DNA from: Balneolaceae bacterium
GTDB taxonomy: Bacteria; Bacteroidota; Rhodothermia; Balneolales; Balneolaceae
Assembly (NCBI GenBank): GCA_034521495.1
Contig: JAXHMK010000004.1
Location: 62,001-126,000, forward strand
Length of the DNA: 64,000 bases
Reading direction: 5' to 3'
Below are positions 18,408 through 26,280 of the stretch, piece by piece; position 1 is the stretch's first letter, and each line of letters opens with the position of its first letter. Position numbers and translations under genes: made by a program. Below the pieces are notes generated by a model. It did no database searches and was not told where the DNA came from. It saw only the letters and a list, made by a program, of their open reading frames with translations.

Positions 18408-18730
18408 CCAACGGTTTCAACCACATTGGACAACAGATCATCTCCAAACGTTTGAGTGAATTCAATACCCGAATATTCGCTGACATCCATAAAAAAATCT
18501 TCGCCAACAGGAGGCATATCAGGCAATGCAGAAGGAGTTGAATTACTTTGATTGCATGTGGAAAAGGAAAAACCGGCTGCAATTAAAAATGGTACTATAA
18601 TAAGTAGTGCCCTGTTATGTTTGCCAGTCACAAAATTGAAAATCATAAATCCATTTTTCGACTTAAATCTTTGGATAGCTTACTTAGCTGAAGGATAGTT
18701 TTAGAGTTTTATATCCAAATATATAATAAA
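18408..18730. repeat. Copy 2 of 323-bp direct repeat (truncated CRTAC1 gene start)
   Basis: It carries the leader and first 79 codons of the CRTAC1-like gene (minus strand, start at 18646, ending NVVETVG) joined to the mannonate dehydratase fragment. The predicted product stops shortly after the junction, so it is not a functional gene. The copy is near identical to 12010-12332, implying a recent duplication or ongoing gene conversion. Confidence 0.92.
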
Positions 18731-18964
18731 ATATAATCGCCAAGTACACAACCATTCTCTTATCAAAGAAATGCACTTTTTTAAGCTTTAGAAAGGCTTT
18801 TTAGAAAATTTGAGATTGGTTATTTCTAATTTCAAAAAATTTGCGAGATTTAAACAGCTACAAAAATCATCGTTCAACCCAGATTTTTTGGTTGAATGAT
18901 TTTTGCTTGAGATTTACTGCCAACTGCTTACTGAGCCTCTCCTTTTCCAATCTCAATCATCCTA

Positions 18965-19189
18965 TTACTCATCAGCAGTTTCGCCCAAAAACCAATACTT
19001 AGAATGTAACCGAAGCATAAGTGCTCCTTTCAAAACAAACTCTTCTGTATAGGCTGATTTGCTCATTCTTAACAAGAACTTCTCCATCGCATAATATTGA
19101 AGAAGCTCATTGAACGGACGCCTTCTTTCCCTCGATTTGTTTAATAAACGCTGATGAACTGACCTGGCTGCTCTTTTCTTGTCATCCAT
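18965..19189 (-). pseudogene. AbiEii-type nucleotidyltransferase toxin, 5' fragment
   Basis: The start MDDKKRAARSVHQRLLNKSR followed by RPFNELLQYYAMEKFLLRMS and EEFVLKGALMLRL is the N-terminus of AbiEii/AbiGii-type toxins, nucleotidyltransferases of about 280-300 residues. Only about 70 residues remain. The GS...D catalytic motif that would follow is missing, so the fragment is inactive. The start overlaps the end of the antitoxin remnant, the usual arrangement of this type IV toxin-antitoxin pair. Confidence 0.72.
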
Positions 19190-19298
19190 GAGCAATGGCC
19201 TCCAGATATGGTTGCATGACGTTTCTTACATTACACAGCTCCGCATATTTAACGATCTCTTGGTGGGTCACATTGGCAAACTATAATTCTTTAGACAT
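19182..19298 (-). pseudogene. Antitoxin (AbiEi-like) remnant
   Basis: A short frame beginning MSKEL, then an in-frame TAG, then FANVTHQEIVKYAELCNV and RNVMQPYLEAIAHG, ends 8 bp inside the toxin start. The 4-8 bp overlap and position upstream of AbiEii fit the antitoxin slot. Most of the protein is deleted, so the identity rests mainly on position. Confidence 0.45.
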
Positions 19299-19446
19299 TT
19301 CATTGAGTAGAGACAAATTTTTACATCATCTGAAGAAGAATCAGCTTAAAAATTTACACATTAAACTGTAAAAAAAACTTTGAATTTCTTTACATAATTG
19401 AGACGAGATGTAAAGAAATCGGCACATTTTTTACAAAACAGGAGGG

Positions 19447-19656
19447 TTAGAATTGTGCTTTCAACTCCCTAAACATGTCAATCATATTACAATAATTGAC
19501 ATCAAATGCATTACAAACCTCCGGAATGGGGATTCTGTTTTTCTGATTTGGATTACTTACCTCTTGCGTAACCAAAGTATGACCGGTTGACTTGCAGTAA
19601 GCCAACGCCCCCTGTACATCCCGAATGGAATAGAGGGATCTTCTTGTTCGATTCAC
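19447..19656 (-). pseudogene. DUF4411 (PIN-like) toxin, C-terminal fragment
   Basis: The last 50 residues (ALAYCKSTGHTLVTQEVSNP, IPIPEVCNAFDVNYCNMIDM, FRELKAQF) match the end of DUF4411 proteins, which are PIN-like predicted ribonuclease toxins. The N-terminal half with the metal-binding aspartates is replaced by unrelated sequence that merges into the repeats at 19660. Functional activity is not expected. It is one of several toxin-antitoxin scraps here. Confidence 0.55.
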
Positions 19657-20095
19657 AGCCTTCCTCAGGGAGATTCCTCGACTCGCTCCGCTCGCTCGGA
19701 ATGACAGGGAACGTGTAGAAGAAAGCGGCGGGCATCACGAATCGAAATTGCACCACATTCACAGCCACCCGCCGTAATGGCAACACACTACCCTGGCGGC
19801 GTAACTCTAAACTCTTCAAACCACAGTGTCTGATACGCCGCTGTATAATAAAGCCACCCTGTCATCTCGAGTAAGAGAGCAGAGCGAACGCATCGAGAGA
19901 TCTCCCTGATTCAACTCGATAGAACAAATAGGGGGAACTCCTTATTCGAACGTACTACCTCAATCAAGGAGATGTCTCGACTCCATTCGTCGCCGGGGCT
20001 CCTCACTGCGCTCGACATGACAGTGCCACAGTAGGGAAGAACGGCGGGCATCAAATTCCGAGACAGATCATAGTTTCACGCCGCCCGCCTAACCC
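19655..20095. repeat. Cluster of dispersed intergenic repeats
   Basis: Three related units are seen: 19665-19708 (GAGATTCCTCGACTCGCTCC...), 19856-19915 (ATCTCGAGTAAGAGAGCAGA...) and 19962-20030 (GGAGATGTCTCGACTCCATT...). Translated, they give the VIPSERSESRNL-like peptide common to Bacteroidota intergenic repeats. Between them GGCGGGCAT...CCGCCCGCC hairpins occur twice (19725-19778 and 20043-20090). No coding gene is supported in 19700-20140. Confidence 0.65.
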
Positions 20096-20140
20096 AAACT
20101 CCTCCTGCACCAATGACGAAAACAGCTCTTCTGATTTTTT

Positions 20141-20323
20141 TTAGATGGCTTTCTGTAGCGGTTTATCAATTGTAACCTTATTCAACCTTTTTTCAAATTT
20201 TTCAATGTATTGCTCGTCAGGTAAATACACTTCAATCTTATTGAGATTACATTGATTTAATTTTGGTTGTGCCAAACCAGTTCTGTAAGGTTCAAGATCA
20301 AGATTTTTGATGAAGTATCTTTT
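20141..20323 (-). pseudogene. Type I restriction specificity subunit (HsdS), C-terminal remnant
   Basis: Sixty residues are open: YFIKNLDLEPYRTGLAQPKL, NQCNLNKIEVYLPDEQYIEK and FEKRLNKVTIDKPLQKAI. The pattern Q-P-K-L-N followed by L-x-x-I-x-V-x-L-P and a terminal coiled helix is the end of a target-recognition domain in HsdS proteins. The rest of the gene is missing and it overlaps the damaged end of the GIY-YIG gene in another frame. It suggests a former type I restriction-modification locus at this tRNA-proximal site. Confidence 0.5.
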
Positions 20324-20478
20324 TTAAGACTCGCATACACCAACTTCCATGGGCGACCGCTCTTTGTGGCTTTACTTCTGCCTTGATTGTGTCGAATAAA
20401 TCGATCCCCTACATCTTCACTATGCCCAGTGTAAAACCGATCCCTTCTTTTGCTGTATAAAATGTAAACGTAATACAT
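20257..20478 (-). pseudogene. GIY-YIG endonuclease-like protein (UPF0213 type), altered C-terminus
   Basis: The start MYYVYILYSKRRDRFYTGHS has the GIY-YIG strand pair (YVYIL and FYTGH), followed by the catalytic Arg in GDRFIRHNQGR and ATKSGRPWKLVYA. Normal members have 85-100 residues and end with an R-E-x-x-I-K-x-W helix containing the metal-binding Glu. Here that helix is replaced by LKKDTSSKILILNLTELVW, running into the HsdS fragment in another frame. The gene therefore appears truncated by recombination. Confidence 0.7.
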
Positions 20479-20503
20479 CTTCTCTCCGACTTTATTGATT
20501 CAA

Positions 20504-20538
20504 CAAAAAAAGGACAGCCCTTTTCGAGAACTGTCCTT
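20504..20538 (-). terminator. Rho-independent terminator after tRNA-Val
   Basis: On the minus strand AAGGACAG (20538-20531) pairs with CTGTCCTT (20517-20510) and is followed by a run of T. It lies 12 bp downstream of the tRNA. A T-run on the plus side as well would allow it to act in both directions. Confidence 0.8.
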
Positions 20539-20549
20539 CGTTTTTTTTG

Positions 20550-20624
20550 TGGGCGCTGCAGGATTCGAACCTGCGACCCCCTGCTTGTAAGGCAGGTGCT
20601 CTAAACCAACTGAGCTAAGCGCCC
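20550..20624 (-). tRNA. tRNA-Val (anticodon TAC)
   Basis: The minus strand reads GGGCGCTTAGCTCAGTTGGT..., with acceptor stem GGGCGCT/AGCGCCC, D-arm GCTC...GAGC, anticodon arm CCTGC-CTTACAA-GCAGG (anticodon TAC) and T-arm GCAGG-TTCGAAT-CCTGC. The discriminator base is A at 20550. No CCA is encoded. All arms pair, so it should be functional. Confidence 0.95.
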
Positions 20625-20652
20625 TTCAATAATGTTTTATTAATGGGCTTTT

Positions 20653-20727
20653 GTGACCCTCCCGGTGATAACCGGGATGCTCTTGCCGAAGGCATCCCTT
20701 CGGGGAAACCAGCTGAGCTAACCACCC
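20653..20727 (-). pseudogene. Decayed tRNA with an insertion in the D-loop
   Basis: On the minus strand the sequence starts GGGTGGTTAGCTCAGCTGGTT, a normal acceptor strand and D-arm start. It is then interrupted by about 22 nt containing the palindrome CCGAAGG-GATG-CCTTCGG before AGAGC closes the D-stem. The anticodon arm is a long hairpin (TCCCGG/CCGGGA) with loop TTATCA, and the T-arm and 3' acceptor strand are absent. It cannot fold as a tRNA. It lies 28 bp upstream of tRNA-Val, so it may once have been part of a tRNA pair. Confidence 0.6.
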
Positions 20728-20933
20728 AGATTTCAAACTTTAACTCTCAAACGAGTGTTTATAATTACTGAATACATCAAAATACAGATAACCCGTTTTT
20801 GAATCAGACTCTAAATATAAGAACTTCAACAATTGGATAAAACAGTTTATCCTCAATAAAATTTTGGTTATCTATAAGAGTTAGGTTAACACCGTTAATC
20901 TTTGTTTAATCAATGTAAACAATCACTGTAGAG

Positions 20934-22235
20934 ATGAGCACTTCCAAAAAGAAAAAAGAGGTTGTATTTGTTGATGGCGGACGCACTCCTTTTCTGCGCG
21001 CACAAACCGATTTCAAACGATTTACTGCGTATGATCTGGGACGCCTGGCCATCGCAGGGCTGATTAATAAAACCAAGCTGGACGGTAACCACATCGATCA
21101 TGTTTACTATGGAAATGTGATCCAGGATATCAACACAAGCAATGTAGCCCGGGAATCTTCTATGGCGGCAGGCCTGCCCGATTCTGTTCCCGCTACTACA
21201 CTATCCATGGCATGTATCTCCTCTAATATTGCATTAACCACGGCCACAGATTCTATTTCAAGAGATCAAATCAATGCATCCATTGTGGGCGGAGTGGAAA
21301 TTATGAGTGATATTCCGATCCGATTCAGAAAGAAATTCAGACAAAAACTACTGGAGACACAGAAGTATAAATCTCCAACGGATTGGCTGAAATTTTTTAA
21401 AGGCCTGAACCCGTCTGATCTTCTTCCCGAAATTCCGTCCATCTCCGAATTTTCTACAGGCGAAACGATGGGAGAGAGCTGCGATAAAATGGCAGCCAAA
21501 TATGACATCAACCGAAAGGAGCAGGATGCTTACGCCATGCGGTCTCATCAGCTTGCTTATAAAGCTTCGGAAGCTGGTTTTTTGAAAGATGAAATTATTC
21601 CGGTTAGCGTAAACAACGGAGATAAAATTGTTGAGAAAGACAATGGCGTTCGACCTGATACGGATATGGAAAAACTCGCGAAATTGAATCCGGCGTTTAT
21701 TAAACCTCACGGAACGGTTACAGCTGGAAATGCCTCTTTTCTAACGGACGGTGCCTCCGCCGGACTTGTGATGGACAAGGATTTTGCTCTAAAAAACGGG
21801 TATCAACCAAAAGCAGTGATTCGAAGCTACACCTATGTTGCACAACGGCCTGATGATGAACTGCTGATCGGCCCGGCCTTTGCTGTACCCAAAGTTCTGG
21901 ATGAGATGAATTTGACTTTGGATGACATCGACGTATTTGAATTCCATGAAGCGTTTGCCGGTCAGATGTTAACCGTATTGAAAGCTCTTGACAGCGATGA
22001 GTTTGCAAAAAACCGGCTCAACCGAAAAGAGAAGGTCGGGAAAGTTCCCTGGGAAAAATTGAATCAATGGGGCGGATCGCTGTCTCTGGGACATCCTTTC
22101 GCGGCAACCGGCATTCGTTTGGTTACTACTGCCGCGAATCGTTTAATCAAAGAAGATGGAAAATATGCTTTGATTGCAGCGTGTGCCGCCGGAGGTCAGG
22201 GGCATGCGATGATCATTGAACGATTTACTGAGTGA
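20934..22235 (+). CDS. Acetyl-CoA acyltransferase (thiolase, FadI-like)
   Basis: This 433-residue thiolase performs the last step of beta-oxidation, cleaving 3-ketoacyl-CoA with CoA. The nucleophilic Cys94 lies in LSMACISSNIAL. The C-terminal half has EFHEAFAGQM (His of the NEAFA-type motif), GGSLSLGHPFAATG with the catalytic His, and CAAGGQGHAM with the second Cys. The length and the long loop match the FadI/trifunctional-beta subtype rather than AtoB. It is followed after a 186-bp repeat-bearing gap by the FadJ-like gene, the natural partner of a fatty-acid oxidation complex. Confidence 0.94.
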   Translation: MSTSKKKKEVVFVDGGRTPFLRAQTDFKRFTAYDLGRLAIAGLINKTKLDGNHIDHVYYGNVIQDINTSNVARESSMAAGLPDSVPATTLSMACISSNIALTTATDSISRDQINASIVGGVEIMSDIPIRFRKKFRQKLLETQKYKSPTDWLKFFKGLNPSDLLPEIPSISEFSTGETMGESCDKMAAKYDINRKEQDAYAMRSHQLAYKASEAGFLKDEIIPVSVNNGDKIVEKDNGVRPDTDMEKLAKLNPAFIKPHGTVTAGNASFLTDGASAGLVMDKDFALKNGYQPKAVIRSYTYVAQRPDDELLIGPAFAVPKVLDEMNLTLDDIDVFEFHEAFAGQMLTVLKALDSDEFAKNRLNRKEKVGKVPWEKLNQWGGSLSLGHPFAATGIRLVTTAANRLIKEDGKYALIAACAAGGQGHAMIIERFTE

Positions 22236-22251
22236 AACGTGAATACATAAA

Positions 22252-22398
22252 CTTCCCTCTCGAGAGGGAAAAGTTATACTGCGTTTAGCAGGATGACGAG
22301 GAGTGTGTTTCGTGAATTCAATTGCAATTGCACGCCGTTAACATACCCCTGATGCCTCCGCTAAACGCTCCGGCACCTGTCTCCTCTCAAGAGGGGAA
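22252..22398. repeat. Dispersed palindromic repeat, copy A
   Basis: An element of about 147 bp bounded by CCCTCTCGAGAGGG and CCTCTCAAGAGGGG. Its inner arms CTGCGTTTAGCAGGATGACG and GCCTCCGCTAAACGC can fold back as a long imperfect hairpin. The reverse complement is closely matched by 53319-53451. It sits between fadI and fadJ and would be transcribed with them. No protein is encoded; a non-autonomous (MITE-like) element is one possibility. Confidence 0.8.
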
Positions 22399-22420
22399 TA
22401 TTTCTAAACTTATTTTTACA

Positions 22421-24556
22421 ATGAACAAGAAAAAAAACATACTACAGCTCGAAACCACCGAGAATGTCGCCGTCATCACGCTGGATACACCCGGCGAAAA
22501 GGTGAACAAACTGAATGAACAGCTCATCGGTGAGTTCTCAACTATTTTGGATGAACTTGAAACGGATGACTCTGTGGACGGCGCACTTCTCATCAGCGGG
22601 AAGGAGAATAATTTTATCGCCGGGGCGGATATTGAGATGTTTGAGACAAGAGAAACCGCCGATGAGTTATCCGAACTGAGTTGGACCGGTCATGAAATCC
22701 TGTTAAGAATCGAGAATTTTTCAAAGCCGATTGTTGTGGGAATCCATGGCTCTTGCATGGGTGGCGGAACCGAGCTTGCCCTTGCAAGTCACTATCGAAT
22801 TGTGTCGGATCATAACTCAACTAAAATTGGCCTGCCGGAAGTAAAGCTTGGCCTGTTGCCCGGAATGGGAGGGACGCAACGGCTCCCGAGGCTGATCGGA
22901 ATCCAAAAAGCTCTGCCTTATCTGCTGACCGGAAAAAATATGTACAGCTACCAGGCGGGTAAAACCGGTTTTGCCGATGAAGTGGTTCACCAGTATGCTA
23001 TTAAAGATGCGGGAATTAAAGCGGTTGAAAAACTCAAAGATGGAAAGGTGAGTCATCCGGATAAACGTTCCGTTCTTGAAAAAATATCTGAGAGCAATGC
23101 CCTGGGTCGAAGTATCATTTTTGATCAGGCCCGAAAACGGACTCGCCAGGAAACAAAAGGTAATTACCCTGCTCCTCCAAAGATTATTGACAGTGTTGAG
23201 TATGGATATAAAAACGGTTTTGAAAAGGGACTGAAGTATGAATCAAAACTATTTGGAGAGCTTGCGGTAACCTCTGAATCGAGGGCATTGGTTCAGCTTT
23301 TCTTTGCCATGAATAAATCGAAAAAGAATCCGCTTGAAGAGAAAAAACGAGATGTAGAAAAAATCGGTGTGCTCGGTGCCGGTTTGATGGGAAGTGGCAT
23401 CACGGAGGTGAGCATCGACGACGGATTTCATGTGTGGCTGAAAGATCAGACCCTGGAAAATGCGATGAAAGGAGAGAATACAATCCGCGATAATCTCGAT
23501 AAAAAGATCAGCAAGCATATCATCTCTGAGTTTGAGCGAGATGAAACGATGAGCCGGGTTCACCCCACTGAAGCATACGACGGTTTTGAGGATATTGACC
23601 TTGTGATTGAGGCGGTTTTTGAAGACCTGGATCTGAAAAGAACCATTGTAAATGAGATTGAAGATGTTTGCCACGAGGATACGATTTTTGCCACAAACAC
23701 CTCATCACTCCCCATTTCTGATATTGCCAAAAATTCAGAACGGCCTGAGCAGATTGTGGGAATGCACTACTTCTCACCCGTTCAAAAAATGCCGTTGATG
23801 GAGATCATCAAAACCGAAAAAACAGCTGACTGGGTGGTTGCAACGGCTTTTGATGTTGGATTGAGACAAGGGAAAAATGTAATCGTGGTAAACGATGGCC
23901 CCGGTTTCTATACAACGCGCATCCTCGCACCATTTATTAATGAAGCATTGTTACTTCTCGAGGAAGGCGCAAAAATTGAAGACCTCGACAGTGCCATGAA
24001 ACAGTTTGGTTTCCCGGTAGGGCCGGTTGCGCTGCTGGATGAAGTGGGAATTGATGTGGGCGCTCACGTAGCTGAAACCCTTAGTGATAAATTTGAAAAG
24101 CGCGGGGCAAAAACCAGCAAAAAATCAAAAGAGTTGATGGAAGACGACTACCTCGGCCGAAAGAATAAGAGGGGTTTCTACAAATACGAAGAGGGCTCGA
24201 ATAAGAAAAAAGAGGTCAATGAGAAGATCTACAGTTACTTTGGAGGAGCAGATCGCAAATCATTCGATCAAAAAGAGATACAGGACCGGCTTTCGTCTAT
24301 GATGATTAACGAGGCGGTCTTATGCCTCCAGGAAGAAATTCTTCAAAATCCTACAGATGGAGATCTCGGAGCCATTCTCGGACTTGGATTTCCTCCATTC
24401 CTTGGGGGTCCTTTTCGGTATATCGACCGAATTGGTGTAGAGAGTTTTATCGAGCAGATGAAGTCTCTGCAAGACCAGCATGGTGATCGGTTTAAGCCTG
24501 CTGATATTTTGAACGAGATGAAAACTAAAGGATCACTTTTTCATCTTGAAAAATAG
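22421..24556 (+). CDS. FadJ/FadB-like enoyl-CoA hydratase / 3-hydroxyacyl-CoA dehydrogenase
   Basis: The chosen start is ATG 22421 (MNKKKNILQLETTENVAVIT), just after the repeat; the longer frame from 22322 translates repeat DNA. The 711-residue protein has an N-terminal crotonase domain (NNFIAGADIEMF, GIHGSCMGGGTELALASHYR oxyanion region, GLPEVKLGLLPGMGGTQRLP) and, from about 320, the dehydrogenase NAD motif IGVLGAGLMGSGI, then VGMHYFSPVQKMPLMEII and NDGPGFYTTRI. The C-terminal repeat of the 3HCDH domain ends FPPFLGGPFRYIDRIG. It is the alpha partner of the thiolase upstream and handles hydration and NAD-dependent oxidation in beta-oxidation. Confidence 0.94.
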   Translation: MNKKKNILQLETTENVAVITLDTPGEKVNKLNEQLIGEFSTILDELETDDSVDGALLISGKENNFIAGADIEMFETRETADELSELSWTGHEILLRIENFSKPIVVGIHGSCMGGGTELALASHYRIVSDHNSTKIGLPEVKLGLLPGMGGTQRLPRLIGIQKALPYLLTGKNMYSYQAGKTGFADEVVHQYAIKDAGIKAVEKLKDGKVSHPDKRSVLEKISESNALGRSIIFDQARKRTRQETKGNYPAPPKIIDSVEYGYKNGFEKGLKYESKLFGELAVTSESRALVQLFFAMNKSKKNPLEEKKRDVEKIGVLGAGLMGSGITEVSIDDGFHVWLKDQTLENAMKGENTIRDNLDKKISKHIISEFERDETMSRVHPTEAYDGFEDIDLVIEAVFEDLDLKRTIVNEIEDVCHEDTIFATNTSSLPISDIAKNSERPEQIVGMHYFSPVQKMPLMEIIKTEKTADWVVATAFDVGLRQGKNVIVVNDGPGFYTTRILAPFINEALLLLEEGAKIEDLDSAMKQFGFPVGPVALLDEVGIDVGAHVAETLSDKFEKRGAKTSKKSKELMEDDYLGRKNKRGFYKYEEGSNKKKEVNEKIYSYFGGADRKSFDQKEIQDRLSSMMINEAVLCLQEEILQNPTDGDLGAILGLGFPPFLGGPFRYIDRIGVESFIEQMKSLQDQHGDRFKPADILNEMKTKGSLFHLEK

Positions 24557-24571
24557 ATATGAATCCAATTT

Positions 24572-24605
24572 AAATCCGCGAAGTTTTAGAAACTTCGCGG
24601 ATTTT
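24572..24605 (+). terminator. Rho-independent terminator of the fad pair
   Basis: AAATCCGCGAAGTT and AACTTCGCGGATTT form a perfect stem of about 14 bp with a short loop (TTAG/A), followed by TTC and a partial T-run. It lies 16 bp past the FadJ-like stop codon. Confidence 0.9.
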
Positions 24606-24690
24606 CTTCAAGCAGCAACACTCATCATTCATATTCTGCTCACAGTAATTCGTTAAATTTATACAAATGGAATCAAAAAGGGAGAAAACC

Positions 24691-25455
24691 ATGAGACTGA
24701 AAAATAAAACCGCAGTTATCACCGGTGGTGCCGGAGCGATAGGACGAGCCACCGCAAAACGTTTTCTGCACGAAGGAGCAGAAGGAATTCTTTTGGTTGA
24801 TCAGGATTCTGAAGCACTGAAAAACACCATCAAAGAATTTGAATCAGATCGGGTAAAAACATTTGATGCCGATGTTTCAAAGGCAGAAGATGCTAAAAAC
24901 TATATCGAAAAAGCCGTACAGGAATTCGGTTCAATTGACATTCTTTTCCTGAATGCAGGAATTGAAGGAGTTGTAAAACCGCTGACGGAATATCCTGAAG
25001 ATGTATACGACAAGGTGATGGCGGTCAATGCCAAAAGTGTATGGCTGGGTATGAAATATGCTTTTCCTTACATGGAGAAAAACGGAGGCGGAAGTATTAT
25101 CATCAATTCATCCGTTGCCGGTCTCCAGGGTACTCCGCAAGTAATGGCGTATGTAACCAGTAAACATGCTGTTATCGGTTCCATGCGAGTGGCGGCTCTT
25201 GAAGGTGCACCTCTTAATATTCGTGTGAATAGTATTCATCCTTCACCCGTTGATAACCGGATGATGCGATCACTGGAGGAGGGTTTTGCACCGGGTACAA
25301 GTGTTGAAGCAAAGAAAGATTTTGAGAAGATGATACCAATGGGGCGTTATGCCGAAAATGATGAAATTGCAGAGTTGGCATTGTTTCTCGCATCCGACGA
25401 AAGCAAATTCATTACCGGCGGTACCTACACAATTGATGGCGGATTGACTGCTTAA
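24691..25455 (+). CDS. Short-chain dehydrogenase/reductase
   Basis: I prefer ATG 24691 (MRLKNKTAVITGGAGAIGRA), which is preceded by GGGAG; an ATG at 24667 would add eight residues. The classical SDR signatures are the cofactor loop TGGAGAIG at 11-18, Asp60 region FDADV, NAG at 88-90, Ser140/141 (IINSSVAG), Tyr154 and Lys158 (YVTSKHA). Residues at the end of beta-2 (LVDQDS) have Asp, which favours NAD(H). The C-terminus FITGGTYTIDGGLTA is typical. Substrate unknown; it stands alone after a strong terminator, and its stop overlaps that of the following convergent small gene by 4 bp. Confidence 0.92.
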   Translation: MRLKNKTAVITGGAGAIGRATAKRFLHEGAEGILLVDQDSEALKNTIKEFESDRVKTFDADVSKAEDAKNYIEKAVQEFGSIDILFLNAGIEGVVKPLTEYPEDVYDKVMAVNAKSVWLGMKYAFPYMEKNGGGSIIINSSVAGLQGTPQVMAYVTSKHAVIGSMRVAALEGAPLNIRVNSIHPSPVDNRMMRSLEEGFAPGTSVEAKKDFEKMIPMGRYAENDEIAELALFLASDESKFITGGTYTIDGGLTA

Positions 25456-25634
25456 GGATTGATCTGATCCTCAATTTCGTCAAGCCTGCTTTCAAGAGTT
25501 CCCAATCGATTCTCAATTTGCTGAAGGATGTGAATGATAATAATGTGCGTTTTCTTTGCATCGATTCCAACCACACTGTCTTCACTTCCAATCAGTTTTT
25601 CGATCTCTTTGTATCTATTTTCCGGGATGTTCAT
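25452..25634 (-). CDS. Small conserved-looking hypothetical protein (60 aa)
   Basis: The product, starting MNIPENRYKEIEKLIGSEDS, is 60 residues long and ends in an acidic heptad-like helix (QQIENRLGTLESRLDEIEDQ) that could form a coiled coil. A T-rich region lies ahead of the ATG; no strong ribosome-binding site is visible. The regular composition and its snug fit between genes suggest a real gene, but I do not recognise a family. Confidence 0.6.
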   Translation of the reverse strand: MNIPENRYKEIEKLIGSEDSVVGIDAKKTHIIIIHILQQIENRLGTLESRLDEIEDQINP

Positions 25635-25659
25635 AATTTTATTTCTTTATGAGTGAAAA

Positions 25660-25800
25660 GGATAAACGAAATTCTGTCATTGCGAGTGAGCTTACAGGCA
25701 TGGCAATCTTCTCTCGAAACAAAGTTTGGGAATTGCGGAGGTCTGCATATCCCGGCTGCTCGAGGGCGCGTCTCTCGCAATGAGATCTTCACACGTCTGC
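25660..25800. repeat. Intergenic inverted repeat (ATTGCGAG type)
   Basis: TCATTGCGAG at 25677 and CTCGCAATGAGA at 25776 (inverted) flank about 100 bp containing GCATGGCAATC. It belongs to the commonly seen ATTGCGAG repeats of Bacteroidota intergenic DNA. It sits between the small hypothetical and the rhodanese genes. Confidence 0.5.
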
Positions 25801-25829
25801 CATTTCACGTTTGTCTTTAGCCATTCTGT

Positions 25830-26153
25830 CTACTTCTCCGTTTCAAAACCAGCTTTTGCAAGATCTTTAAATCCACCCACGTTGTACACATTTTCAAAAC
25901 CCTGCATCTTCATAATCCGGGCGGCTTTGCCACTTCGATTTCCTGTGCGACAGTAGAGATAATAGGTTTTATCTTTATCCAGTGATTCCAACTGCTGCTG
26001 AAATTCACCATTCATATAATCATGCTGGAGATCAGTTTCTGATAAATGCCCCTCTTTATATTCGCCGCGGGTGCGGACATCAATAATTACTCCACGGTCT
26101 TGTTCCATCTTATCTTTAAAATCTTCAGGGTTGATATCAATATCCTGACTCAT
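25830..26153 (-). CDS. Rhodanese-like sulfurtransferase (single domain)
   Basis: Start ATG 26153 (MSQDIDINPEDFKDKMEQDR) is preceded by AGGAAG; an upstream ATG at 26207 would add 18 residues with no family support. The single rhodanese domain carries the active Cys68 in the loop LYCRTGNRSGKAA and the GVIIDVRTRGEYKEGHL strand-loop. It would transfer sulfane sulfur between persulfides and acceptors in the cytoplasm. It is the last gene of the sulfur block 30507-25830 and could be transcribed with the SulP gene, 128 bp upstream. Confidence 0.9.
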   Translation of the reverse strand: MSQDIDINPEDFKDKMEQDRGVIIDVRTRGEYKEGHLSETDLQHDYMNGEFQQQLESLDKDKTYYLYCRTGNRSGKAARIMKMQGFENVYNVGGFKDLAKAGFETEK

Positions 26154-26280
26154 ATGTACTTCCTGTATCTTTCTATTAATGTATTGTTTAATTTTGTTTA
26201 TGAACATCAGCTTGTGAAAATAAGATGAGTTGAACTTAAATACATATATTAAAATTGCTTGCGTAAACTTCTGTTAAATT

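Noticed and set aside
19553-19819. 88-codon frame containing VIPSERSESRNL
   Set aside because: The peptide is translated from dispersed intergenic repeats, not from a gene.
22322-22420. Extended N-terminus of the FadJ-like protein from ATG 22322
   Set aside because: The first 33 codons are translated repeat DNA; the conserved start is at 22421.
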